Assembly (NCBI RefSeq): GCF_008727795.1 | Contig: NZ_CP044222.1 | Coordinates: 2,294,001-2,358,000 of the forward strand | From: Nitrincola iocasae | GTDB taxonomy: Bacteria > Pseudomonadota > Gammaproteobacteria > Pseudomonadales > Balneatricaceae | Length of the DNA stretch: 64,000 bases | Reading direction: 5' to 3' | Shown here: in pieces, positions 1-8,178 of the stretch | Numbering within the stretch: position 1 is the first letter of the stretch | Layout of the letters: the number at the start of each line of letters is the position of its first letter | Made by a program: the position numbers and the translations under genes | The notes under the pieces: model-generated | What the model was told of the DNA's origin: nothing | The model's input: the letters and a program-made list of their open reading frames with translations, nothing else | Database searches by the model: none

Positions 1-309
1 CACCACATTCACTGGCACATTGGCAGCGATGGCATCGTGATGCACACGCTCATTCAGCGCCTCATCATCGGTTGCGGCCAGCACCAGGGTTTTTCCTGCC
101 AGCAAGGCCGCATGGTAAGGACCGGTAATGGCAAGACCCTGATGTTGATCCAGTAGCTCATGCAGTTCAGGTAGAATTTCCAGGGCTACAACACTGAGCT
201 GCGCGCCAGCACGGCTCAGTAGCCTGGCTTTACGCAGGGCAATATCGCCGCCGCCCACGAGCAGCACATCCCGACCCTTGAGGTCAAAAAAAAGCGGCAG
301 ATATTGCAT
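1..309 (-). CDS. cysG: Siroheme synthase, N-terminal part (precorrin-2 dehydrogenase / sirohydrochlorin ferrochelatase), cut by window edge
   Basis: Only the first 103 codons are visible; the frame stays open to the left edge. The start is the ATG at 309. The N-terminus has the NAD-binding Rossmann pattern VLLVGGGDIALRKARLL, and the last visible residues end in AANVPVNVV, the conserved core of the CysG N-terminal/Met8 domain. This domain oxidises precorrin-2 to sirohydrochlorin and inserts iron, giving siroheme. Whether a C-terminal methyltransferase follows cannot be seen; a separate cobA-type methyltransferase lies elsewhere in the window. The gene starts 5 nt after the cysH stop, so it is probably the last or a late gene of the cysI-DUF934-cysH operon and feeds siroheme to CysI. 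Confidence 0.88.
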   Translation of the reverse strand, partial: MQYLPLFFDLKGRDVLLVGGGDIALRKARLLSRAGAQLSVVALEILPELHELLDQHQGLAITGPYHAALLAGKTLVLAATDDEALNERVHHDAIAANVPVNVV

Positions 310-314
310 AGATT

Positions 315-1049
315 TTATCTCGAAGTGCGTAAAGGAATACTGGAGCTGGCGGCCGCATGCAGTCCACATTCACGGTTTTCAGGATTCTCCCACCACCAGC
401 GTCCAGCGCGCACATCTTCACCCACCGTAATGGAGCGTGTACAGGGTGCACAGCCTATGCTGGGGTAGTGCTGATCATGCAGGGCATTATAGGGCACATC
501 AAAGTGCTTGATATAGGCCCAGATCTCGGCCAGAGTCCAGTCAGCCAGCGGATTAAGCTTCTGCAAACCGTTAGCGGCATCCCACTCGGAGAGTTCGACG
601 GCATCACGTGTGACTGACTGCTCCCGGCGCAACCCGGTAATCCAGGCCGCACGCCCAGCCAAAGCGCGCTTGAGTGGTTCCAGCTTACGTACGCCACAAC
701 AGGCTTTGCGTAACGCCTGGGATTCATAAAAGGCATTAATCCCATGATCACGCACAAAACCTTCTACAGCGGTAGCATCCGGGTAATAGACATCCACTTT
801 CAGTTGCGGATAACGCTCAGAGAATTTTGCCAATAGCGTCAGAGTTTCTTCCGGCAGGCGTCCGGTATCCAGCACAAATTGGCCGATACCCGGCAGGTGC
901 TGTGCCAGCAGGTCAGCCAGCACCATATCTTCAGCACCCAGGCTGTTCGCCAGCACCAGATTGCCCTGATATTGGCTTTCGGCTTGCTGCAACAGGCTCA
1001 CCGCCTGGGCAATTTTCTCTTCTAGCTGGGGTGTTAATACATCTGACAT
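315..1049 (-). CDS. cysH: Adenosine 5'-phosphosulfate reductase, [4Fe-4S] type
   Basis: A 244-residue cytoplasmic reductase of the CysH family that reduces activated sulfate to sulfite with thioredoxin or glutaredoxin. It carries the paired cysteines of the iron-sulfur class: Cys117-Cys118 in KACCGVRKLEPL and Cys200-x2-Cys203 in GCAPCTR, with the catalytic cysteine (about 228) in ECGLH near the C-terminus. PAPS reductases of the E. coli type lack the first three, so the substrate is most likely APS (family knowledge). That fits the missing APS kinase in this window and the degenerate kinase-like tail on CysN. It lies between the DUF934 gene and cysG on the same strand. An AAGG sequence 9 nt upstream supports the ATG. 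Confidence 0.93.
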   Translation of the reverse strand: MSDVLTPQLEEKIAQAVSLLQQAESQYQGNLVLANSLGAEDMVLADLLAQHLPGIGQFVLDTGRLPEETLTLLAKFSERYPQLKVDVYYPDATAVEGFVRDHGINAFYESQALRKACCGVRKLEPLKRALAGRAAWITGLRREQSVTRDAVELSEWDAANGLQKLNPLADWTLAEIWAYIKHFDVPYNALHDQHYPSIGCAPCTRSITVGEDVRAGRWWWENPENRECGLHAAASSSIPLRTSR

Positions 1050-1073
1050 GGTCTGTACCTTTTATTATACCCT

Positions 1074-1556
1074 TCAGGATTGACGGTAGATCGGACGCGG
1101 ATCATCAGCCGCACCCTGATAGCGCACGGAGATTTCAGTAAAGGCACTGAGCATCTCCGGTTTATATTTTTCATCGGCCAGGGCAAAAGCATTAAAGCCA
1201 CAACGTTCCAGATAGCCTAGCTGATCTCGGCCGATATCGCCGACAGCACGCAATTCACCGGTATAGCCGAGTCGACGTAACTGCCGAGCCAGACTATAGC
1301 CACGACCATCACGAAACATGGGGAACTCGATAGCGATCAGAGACAACTGCGCCAGCCAGGGCTGCAGATCAGCCGCCGCTTGCTCACCATTGATTTGCAC
1401 ACCCAGACGACCCGGTCTAGCATCAGCCGCCTGTTGCAGCAAGGCAAACGGCACCAGCAGGTCTTTAATAGATTCCGCCTGGAAGTCTTCCGGCTGCTCC
1501 GGGTTAACGAAGGTCCAGGTATTTTCAGCTGTCTGGCGATCAATGAGCAACGGCAT
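1074..1556 (-). CDS. DUF934 protein, accessory to siroheme sulfite reductase
   Basis: A 160-residue DUF934 family protein. These are consistently encoded beside cysI in bacteria without a CysJ flavoprotein and are thought to help sulfite reduction, but the biochemical role is not established. Visible features are the AAADLQPWLAQLSLIAIEF segment in the middle and the RDGRGYSLARQLRR motif typical of the family. There are no transmembrane segments and no metal-binding cysteine cluster. It overlaps the 3' end of cysI by 17 bp, implying translational coupling. GGAGAAGG just upstream of the ATG supports the start. Confidence 0.85.
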   Translation of the reverse strand: MPLLIDRQTAENTWTFVNPEQPEDFQAESIKDLLVPFALLQQAADARPGRLGVQINGEQAAADLQPWLAQLSLIAIEFPMFRDGRGYSLARQLRRLGYTGELRAVGDIGRDQLGYLERCGFNAFALADEKYKPEMLSAFTEISVRYQGAADDPRPIYRQS

Positions 1557-3198
1557 AAACCTTCTCCTTAAACGGGGCGACGCCTACACGGCGCACGGTA
1601 TCCAGAAAGCGCTCTTCATCGGTACGCTGTTCTACATAGGTTTCCAGAATTTTACGTAACACCGCGGGTACTTCATCGGCTGCGACAGCTTTACCCAGTA
1701 CTTTACCGAGTGACGCATCTTCGCGGCCCGAACCACCTAAGGTGATCTGATACCAGTCTTCGCCCTTTTTATCCACACCCAGAATACCGATATGACCGAC
1801 ATGGTGATGACCACAGGCATTGATACAGCCGGACATATTCAACTGAATATCGCCCAGGTCGTAGAGGTAGTCCAGATCTTCAAATTCAGTATTGATCGCA
1901 TCGGCAATATTCAGCGTTTTGGCATTGGCCAGCGCACAGAAATCAAACCCGGGGCAGACAATCATGTCAGTCAGCGTATTGATATTGGCACGCGCCAGGT
2001 TATGCTCAGCCAGCTTTTGCCACACAGCATAAAGATCAGCTTTACGCACTTCGGCCAGAACCAGGTTCTGATCATGGGTTGAGCGTATTTCGGCAAAGCT
2101 GTACTGCTCAGCCAGGTCGGCTACCACATCCATCTGCAGATCGGTAATATCACCGGGTGCACCCAGCAGGGGTTTTAACGACACCACAACACTGCGATAA
2201 CCGGATACCTTGTGCGCACGGGTATTGCGCTCGTACCAGACACGGAAATCCGTATCGGCCGCCAGCTTGGCTTCCAGAACTTCACTGTGATCAGGCAGGG
2301 ATTCATAAGGGTGTGGCACGAAGAACGACTTCACCCGGTCGATTTCCTGCTGGGTCAGCGTCAGTTCTGTATCGCGCGCCTCCTGCCATTCAGTTTCAAC
2401 CAGCTCACGGAAGGCATCGATACCCAGAGACTCGACCAGAATTTTGATGCGGGCCTTGTACTTGTTGTCACGACGCCCTTTGAGGTTATACACCCGCAAA
2501 ATCGCATCCAGATAGGACAGTAGATCCGCTTTAGGCAAAAACTCACGAATGACTTTACCGATCACCGGCGTACGGCCCAAACCGCCACCGACCAGCACTT
2601 CAAAGCCGACTTCACCCTCAGTGTTGCTGACCAGATGCAAGCCAATATCATGTACCTGACTGGCGGCACGGTCTTCTTTGCTGCCGGTAACAGCAATTTT
2701 GAACTTGCGCGGCAGGTAAGCAAATTCCGGGTGCAGTGTCGACCACTGACGAATAATTTCACACCAGGGACGTGGGTCTTCCAACTCATCGGCGTTGACA
2801 CCGGCAAAGTGGTCCGTGGTGGTATTACGGATACAGTTGCCGGAGGTCTGAATGGCATGCATCTGCGCTTTCGCCAGCTCGGCGAGAATATCCGGCACCT
2901 CTTCCAGTTTGGGCCAGTTGAACTGAATATTAGTACGCGTAGTAAAGTGACCGTAGCCTCGATCATAGGTACGGGCAATATGCGCCAACTTGTGCAACTG
3001 ATCCGAGGACATCAATCCATAAGGAATTGCCACCCGTAACATCGGCGCCTGACGCTGGATATACAATCCATTCATCAAGCGCAAGGCCAGAAACTCATCA
3101 TCCGACAAGTCTCCGGCCAGATAGCGGCGGGTCTGATCTCGGAACTGCTCAACGCGTTCATCAACGATTTGCTGATCGACGTTATTATACTGATACAT
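1540..3198 (-). CDS. cysI: Siroheme sulfite reductase hemoprotein
   Basis: A 552-residue member of the nitrite/sulfite reductase family that reduces sulfite to sulfide with six electrons. The cysteines binding the coupled [4Fe-4S]-siroheme centre are present: Cys415-x5-Cys421 (CPGFDFC) and Cys458-x3-Cys462 (SGCINACGHHH). Arginine- and lysine-rich substrate motifs such as FTTRTNIQFNW and CIRNTTTDHFAG are also visible. No cysJ flavoprotein is nearby; the next gene is DUF934, so the electron donor is probably ferredoxin or an unknown partner. It is first in a cysI-DUF934-cysH-cysG operon. The upstream 137 bp are AT-rich, as expected for CysB-controlled promoters. Confidence 0.93.
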   Translation of the reverse strand: MYQYNNVDQQIVDERVEQFRDQTRRYLAGDLSDDEFLALRLMNGLYIQRQAPMLRVAIPYGLMSSDQLHKLAHIARTYDRGYGHFTTRTNIQFNWPKLEEVPDILAELAKAQMHAIQTSGNCIRNTTTDHFAGVNADELEDPRPWCEIIRQWSTLHPEFAYLPRKFKIAVTGSKEDRAASQVHDIGLHLVSNTEGEVGFEVLVGGGLGRTPVIGKVIREFLPKADLLSYLDAILRVYNLKGRRDNKYKARIKILVESLGIDAFRELVETEWQEARDTELTLTQQEIDRVKSFFVPHPYESLPDHSEVLEAKLAADTDFRVWYERNTRAHKVSGYRSVVVSLKPLLGAPGDITDLQMDVVADLAEQYSFAEIRSTHDQNLVLAEVRKADLYAVWQKLAEHNLARANINTLTDMIVCPGFDFCALANAKTLNIADAINTEFEDLDYLYDLGDIQLNMSGCINACGHHHVGHIGILGVDKKGEDWYQITLGGSGREDASLGKVLGKAVAADEVPAVLRKILETYVEQRTDEERFLDTVRRVGVAPFKEKVYAVAH

Positions 3199-3335
3199 GA
3201 CGACTCTTTTCCCCTGACACCTGCATTGACACAGGCTTTTAAATAGGCAATTGAGGCGTAGTCTACTCCGAAACCATTATAACTGAAAATACTGATTATG
3301 AATTTTGTTATAATTAAATTATCTTTCAGAACCTA
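3199..3335 (-). promoter_or_regulatory. AT-rich promoter region of the cysI operon
   Basis: Intergenic stretch between the 3' end of nirD and the cysI start. On the minus strand it holds a TATAAT hexamer (3276-3281) without a good -35, and long A/T runs upstream. CysB-activated promoters commonly look like this, and cysB is in the window. CysB sites are too degenerate to call by eye, so regulation is inferred. Confidence 0.4.
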
Positions 3336-3719
3336 TCAAGTTTCGAGCCCGCCTAGTGCTGTAAAGTCACCTATTTCCACCTGCTCTCCCTGAAACCTGA
3401 CAGCCCAGCAGTTGATGCTGACCTGCGAGTCTTCCAGACACACACCATTATCCAGTCGAAAATGCTGCTTGTATATGGGTGAGGCTACCGACCAGATCCC
3501 CTCACTCTCACACAGCAAGCCGTGCGCCAATACTTCGGCGCCGGAAAAAGGGTCCGTGTGCGACAGTGCATAGCATTCCGGCTGTTGCCCTGGTAACCAG
3601 AAAATGGCTACCGGCTGTCCCTTGATGATCACGGCGACACCGGCACCCGCCACCAGATCACTCTGCTGGCATACCGGTATCCATTCTGATGCTGTCAATA
3701 TGGCAGAGTTCATGCGCAT
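3336..3719 (-). CDS. nirD: Assimilatory nitrite reductase small subunit
   Basis: A 127-residue Rieske-fold protein of the NirD family. It shows the family patterns LSHTDPFSGAEVLAHGL and SPIYKQHFRLDNGVCLED. The cysteine/histidine ligands of true Rieske proteins are absent, as is usual for NirD, so it does not bind a cluster. It pairs with NirB in the cytoplasm to form the NADH-dependent siroheme nitrite reductase. The start overlaps the last 10 bp of nirB; a second ATG two codons in is an alternative. It is the last gene of the nrtABD-nirBD unit. Confidence 0.9.
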   Translation of the reverse strand: MRMNSAILTASEWIPVCQQSDLVAGAGVAVIIKGQPVAIFWLPGQQPECYALSHTDPFSGAEVLAHGLLCESEGIWSVASPIYKQHFRLDNGVCLEDSQVSINCWAVRFQGEQVEIGDFTALGGLET

Positions 3720-6229
3720 TCCTCCTCAGTTACATCACGTGCCGGAATTAACTGACCACGCTCTTCTATCAGCGCAATACGCGCCCGACGAGGCTCTCCG
3801 GCGTTTACATAACTACGGAAACGTTTGCGCTTGGTCGGATCCTGTAGAGCATTCTTCCACTCACACTCATAGCTATCCACCACATGCTGCATGCGCGCTT
3901 CCAGCTCGGCCCCTAAACCAAGACTGTCTTCAATCACCACCTCGCGCAGATAGTCCAGGCCCCCTTGCAGGTTTTCCATCCATACCGAAGTACGTTGCAG
4001 ACGGTCGGCGGTGTAGACATAAAACATCAGTACCCTGTCGATATAGCGCATCAGGGTTTCATCATCCAGATCGGTGGCAAACAGATCGGCATGGCGCGGT
4101 TTCATACCCCCGTTACCGCAAACGAACAGATTCCAGCCCTTCTCGGTGGCAATCACACCGATGTCCTTGCTCTGCGCCTCCGCACATTCACGTGTACAGC
4201 CGGACACGGCCATTTTTACCTTATGCGGCGAACGCAATCCCTTGTAGCGATTTTCCAGCTGTATCGCCATGCTCATGCTGTCCTGCACACCATAACGACA
4301 CCAGGTATCACCAATACAGGATTTAACCGTGCGCAGGGATTTGCCATAGGCATGGCCTGTCTCGAAGCCTGCCGCAATCAGCTCTTCCCAGATTAATGGC
4401 AGCTCATCCAGCGTGGCACCGAACAGGTCGATACGCTGGCCACCGGTGATTTTGGTATAGAGATTGTACTTTTTACCCACTTCGCCAATGCTGATCAGCA
4501 TACTGGGGGTAATTTCGCCACCGGGAATACGCGGTACAACCGAGTAGGTGCCATTTTTTTGCATATTGGCCATGAAGGTATCATTGGTATCCTGCAGTGC
4601 CACATGGGCGGGCTCATGCACATGATCATTCCAGATACTGGCCAGAATCGAGGCCACCGCCGGTTTGCAGATCTCACATCCGCCGCCCTGCCCATAACGG
4701 CTGATCAGTTCAGCAAAGGTTTTGATCTCCTCAACCTTGACCAGATGGAACAACTCCTGACGGGTATAACCGAAGTGCTCGCAAATCGACTTGTCGACCA
4801 GCACCCCACGTTTTTCCAATTCACTGTCGAGCACCGTTCTGACCATGGCAGCACAACCACCGCAACCGGTTGCTGCTTTGGTATTGGCTTTCAGATCAGC
4901 CATGGACACCGCACCATCATTCATCGCTTCACAAATATCCCCCTTGGTGACATTGTGACAAGAGCAGATGGTCGCCTCATAGGGCAAGGCCGAAGCGCCC
5001 AGGCCTGGCATGTCCTGACCGGTGGATGGCAAGATCAGGGATTCGGGATACTCCGGCAGTTCGATACCATTCAAGGCATACTGCAACAGGGTATCGTAGT
5101 AACTATTGTCGCCAACCAGAATCGCGCCGATCAGATGTTTACCATCTGCTGAGACCACCAGGCGTCGGTAAACACCGACCAGTTCATCCGCGTAACGGTA
5201 ATTCAGCGCGCCGGGGGTACTGCCATGGGCATTACCGATCGATCCGACATCCACTCCCAATAATTTCAGTTTGGTGGACATATCTGCACCGGTAAAACTG
5301 GTTTTACCGTCTCCAGTCAGGTCTGACACGGCCGTTCTGGCCATGGTGTAGCCCGGTGCGACTAAGCCGAATAGCTGCTTCTGCCACAGCGCACATTCCC
5401 CTATGGCATAAATATCAGGATCACTGGTTTTACATTGGTTATCGATCACTATGCCGCCACGCTCTCCCAGAGTAAGACCGGCCTGCGCAGCCAGACTGTC
5501 CTGGGGGCGAATCCCTGCGGAAAACACGATCAGATCGGTTTCCAGCCAGGTTTCATCGCTAAAACACATACGCAAGCGATGCTCGTCACCGGCGACTATC
5601 TCTCGCGTCGCTTTTTCGGTGTGCACCTGTACCCCCAACTCTTCAATCTTACGACGCAGCAACTGCCCGGCGTCTGTGTCTAACTGTACCGGCATAAGTC
5701 GCGGGGCAAACTCGACGACATGCGCTTCCAGTCCCAGTTTTTTCAGTGCATTCGCCGCTTCAAGCCCCAGCAGTCCACCGCCTACTACGACGCCACGGGT
5801 CGCGCCCTTGGCACTCTCACGAATCGCATCCAGATCATCCAGGGTGCGGTACACCAGGCAGTGATCCTGTTCACGGCCGGGGATTGGCGGCACAAAGGGA
5901 TAAGAACCGGTGGCCAGCACCAATTTATCGTAGCTAAACTCACCTGCCGCCGTCGTGACCTTGTGCGCCTCCCGGTCGATACTCAATACCGGTTGATTCA
6001 GGTGTAGATTAACCCCATCGCGGCTGTAAAAATCAGCATCACCCAGGTGCAGGTGAGTCGCACTCTGAGACTCAAAATATTCAGATAGATGCACACGGTC
6101 ATAGGCCGGGTGTTTTTCTCCGGCAAAAATCTGCAGCTGAAATTCATCGGCTTTATCCGATGCCATCAGCTGTTCGGCAAAGTGGTGGCCGACCATGCCA
6201 TTACCGATGACTAAGAGTTGTTTTTTCAT
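3710..6229 (-). CDS. nirB: Assimilatory NAD(P)H nitrite reductase large subunit
   Basis: An 839-residue siroheme nitrite reductase that makes ammonium from nitrite. Domains in order: FAD Rossmann fold (GNGMVGHHFAEQL, from residue 9), NAD-binding fold (GVVVGGGLLGLEAANAL, near 146), a BFD-like [2Fe-2S] domain with Cys422, Cys424, Cys456 and Cys459, a second small motif GCEICKP near 518, and the siroheme/[4Fe-4S] half with Cys638, Cys644, Cys678 and Cys682. All cofactor ligands are intact and length is normal. It follows the nitrate ABC transporter genes on the same strand and overlaps nirD, so uptake and reduction are likely cotranscribed from the regulated promoter upstream of nrtA. Confidence 0.95.
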   Translation of the reverse strand: MKKQLLVIGNGMVGHHFAEQLMASDKADEFQLQIFAGEKHPAYDRVHLSEYFESQSATHLHLGDADFYSRDGVNLHLNQPVLSIDREAHKVTTAAGEFSYDKLVLATGSYPFVPPIPGREQDHCLVYRTLDDLDAIRESAKGATRGVVVGGGLLGLEAANALKKLGLEAHVVEFAPRLMPVQLDTDAGQLLRRKIEELGVQVHTEKATREIVAGDEHRLRMCFSDETWLETDLIVFSAGIRPQDSLAAQAGLTLGERGGIVIDNQCKTSDPDIYAIGECALWQKQLFGLVAPGYTMARTAVSDLTGDGKTSFTGADMSTKLKLLGVDVGSIGNAHGSTPGALNYRYADELVGVYRRLVVSADGKHLIGAILVGDNSYYDTLLQYALNGIELPEYPESLILPSTGQDMPGLGASALPYEATICSCHNVTKGDICEAMNDGAVSMADLKANTKAATGCGGCAAMVRTVLDSELEKRGVLVDKSICEHFGYTRQELFHLVKVEEIKTFAELISRYGQGGGCEICKPAVASILASIWNDHVHEPAHVALQDTNDTFMANMQKNGTYSVVPRIPGGEITPSMLISIGEVGKKYNLYTKITGGQRIDLFGATLDELPLIWEELIAAGFETGHAYGKSLRTVKSCIGDTWCRYGVQDSMSMAIQLENRYKGLRSPHKVKMAVSGCTRECAEAQSKDIGVIATEKGWNLFVCGNGGMKPRHADLFATDLDDETLMRYIDRVLMFYVYTADRLQRTSVWMENLQGGLDYLREVVIEDSLGLGAELEARMQHVVDSYECEWKNALQDPTKRKRFRSYVNAGEPRRARIALIEERGQLIPARDVTEEECA

Positions 6230-6277
6230 TGTTAAACCTCTGTTTGGTTTGGTCTGCTCACGCGGGGCACGAACCTA

Positions 6278-7141
6278 TCAGGCCGTTGCTACTTTTTTAG
6301 TCAGACGGACTGTATCGCTGTGTTGTACTTTTCGGGTGGTTGACGATAACGCCTCTACCTTGCGCTGCTTTTCATACAGGAAGCGCAGCACTTCATGGCG
6401 ACAATGATTGTATTTAGCGTTATCAGCCATCTGAATCCGGTCTCTGGGTCTGGGCAGGTCAACCTCCAGAACTTCTCCGATAGTTGCCGATGGGCCATTC
6501 GTCATCATCACGATACGATCTGAAAGCAAAACTGCTTCATCAACATCATGGGTAATCATGATGACGGTGTTCTTCAGTTCAGCATGAATTTCCATGACCG
6601 AGTCCTGCAAATGCGCCCGGGTGAGTGCATCCAGTGCGCCAAAGGGTTCATCCATTAATAACACCTGCGGCTCCATGGCCAAGGCACGGGCGATTCCTAC
6701 CCGCTGCTTCATCCCACCTGAAATTTCATCAGGACGCTTATGCATGGCGTCGGTCATCTGCACCAGTTCCAGGTTGTACTCGATCCACTGTTTCATTTCT
6801 TTACGGCTTTTAGTGCCTTTGAACACCTGTTTAACCGCAAGCTCAACATTCTGATAACAGCTCATCCAGGGCATCAGAGAATGATTTTGAAAGACCACCG
6901 CCCTTTCAGGACCCGGTTCATTCACTTCGCGTCCGTTAAGCAAAACACCACCTGACGTCGCTTTATGTAAACCGGCAACCAGATTAAGAACGGTGGATTT
7001 ACCACAACCCGAATGACCTATAATGCTGACAAACTCGCCTTTATCGATAGTCAGATCTACATTGCTAAGTGCGCAGAAAGCCCCATTTGCAGTGGGAAAC
7101 TCCATGCCAATTTTGGATAAAACTAACTGTTTTTGTTTCAT
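6278..7141 (-). CDS. nrtD: Nitrate/nitrite ABC transporter ATPase
   Basis: A 287-residue ABC ATPase of the nitrate/sulfonate/taurine subfamily. Walker A GHSGCGKST is at 42-50, the signature SGGMKQRVGIARAL near 141, and Walker B VLLMDEPFGALD near 160, followed by the switch histidine in MITHDVDEA. It powers nitrate import with the permease and binding protein encoded just upstream. An upstream GTG and another ATG are in frame, but AGGTG sits 6 nt before the ATG at 7141, so that start is chosen. There is no fused NrtC-like substrate-binding domain, so the transporter is a three-gene NrtABD set. Confidence 0.92.
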   Translation of the reverse strand: MKQKQLVLSKIGMEFPTANGAFCALSNVDLTIDKGEFVSIIGHSGCGKSTVLNLVAGLHKATSGGVLLNGREVNEPGPERAVVFQNHSLMPWMSCYQNVELAVKQVFKGTKSRKEMKQWIEYNLELVQMTDAMHKRPDEISGGMKQRVGIARALAMEPQVLLMDEPFGALDALTRAHLQDSVMEIHAELKNTVIMITHDVDEAVLLSDRIVMMTNGPSATIGEVLEVDLPRPRDRIQMADNAKYNHCRHEVLRFLYEKQRKVEALSSTTRKVQHSDTVRLTKKVATA

Positions 7142-7156
7142 AATCATCACCTATAT

Positions 7157-8143
7157 TCAACGGGCCACTGTACTTTTATCCCAGTTAACCCATTTCTGAA
7201 TGAACAACATGGCTCTATCCAGTAAAAAACCTATAACACCGATAACCAACACCGCCACACAAATTCTACTCAGTGAACTGGACGATCCATTTTGAAACTC
7301 ATCCCATACAAATTTCCCCAGCCCTGGACTTTGCGCCAACATTTCAGCCGCAATCAGCACCATCCAGGCAATGCCTAACGACAGCCGTAAGCCAGTGAAC
7401 ATCATAGGAATAGCCGACGGGATAACGACCTTAATGACATAGGTAAGCCAGCCAAGCCTTAACACTTTGCTGACATTTTTAAGATCCTGATTAACACTAC
7501 CCACACCTACCGAGGTATTAACCAGAGTGGGCCATAATGAACACAGGGTTACGGTAATCATTGAAACCAGAAATGCGCGTGAAAAAAGCGGTTCATCACT
7601 CACATACAGGGCGCTAACTACCAAAGTGACCAAAGGCAACCAGGCCAAAGGTGATACAGGTTTAAAAATTTGAATGATTGGATTAATGGCATTATAAATA
7701 TGCTTGTTTAAGCCGATCACTATTCCCAGCGGGATAGCAATCAGTGTAGCCAGAAAAAAACCACTCAAAACAGTCCAAAGACTGGTCAGTATTTGATCGA
7801 AAAAAGTGACTCGACCATTAAAATCACGCCAGCTAATCTCAGTTTCAGGATTTTTAAGTAGAGCTGCCGCATTTCTTTGCTCTTGGCGATCATAATAGGC
7901 CTGCTCTCGCTGCATCTCATGCTGATGTTCATCAACCAGATTATTCCACTGCTCAACCACCTGCAGAGGTCCCGGAAAGGTTCCCAATGAGGTGTTAATT
8001 TGCTGGGCACCTAAATGCCATAAAGCTAAAAACACCACCAGCCCCAAGGCTGGGAATAAACTTGCCAGGGCAAGATCCTGCAATATTTGACCCTTCCACT
8101 CTTTAGGATTAGCCAGTTTTAATTTGATCAGAACAGCACTCAT
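7157..8143 (-). CDS. nrtB: Nitrate ABC transporter permease
   Basis: A 328-residue inner-membrane permease of the binding-protein-dependent type. It has an N-terminal membrane segment (LFPALGLVVFLALWHLG), then a charged extramembrane segment rich in Glu, Gln and Arg (about residues 65-105), then five or so further membrane segments. The EAA-type loop is in GLRLSLGIAWMVLIAAEML. It carries nitrate across the inner membrane together with NrtA and NrtD. A GTG three codons upstream is possible, but AAGGTG is well placed for the ATG at 8143. The gap to nrtD is only 15 bp, consistent with one operon. Confidence 0.92.
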   Translation of the reverse strand: MSAVLIKLKLANPKEWKGQILQDLALASLFPALGLVVFLALWHLGAQQINTSLGTFPGPLQVVEQWNNLVDEHQHEMQREQAYYDRQEQRNAAALLKNPETEISWRDFNGRVTFFDQILTSLWTVLSGFFLATLIAIPLGIVIGLNKHIYNAINPIIQIFKPVSPLAWLPLVTLVVSALYVSDEPLFSRAFLVSMITVTLCSLWPTLVNTSVGVGSVNQDLKNVSKVLRLGWLTYVIKVVIPSAIPMMFTGLRLSLGIAWMVLIAAEMLAQSPGLGKFVWDEFQNGSSSSLSRICVAVLVIGVIGFLLDRAMLFIQKWVNWDKSTVAR

Positions 8144-8178
8144 AGCATTCACCTTAAATTATCCATTAACACTTACCC

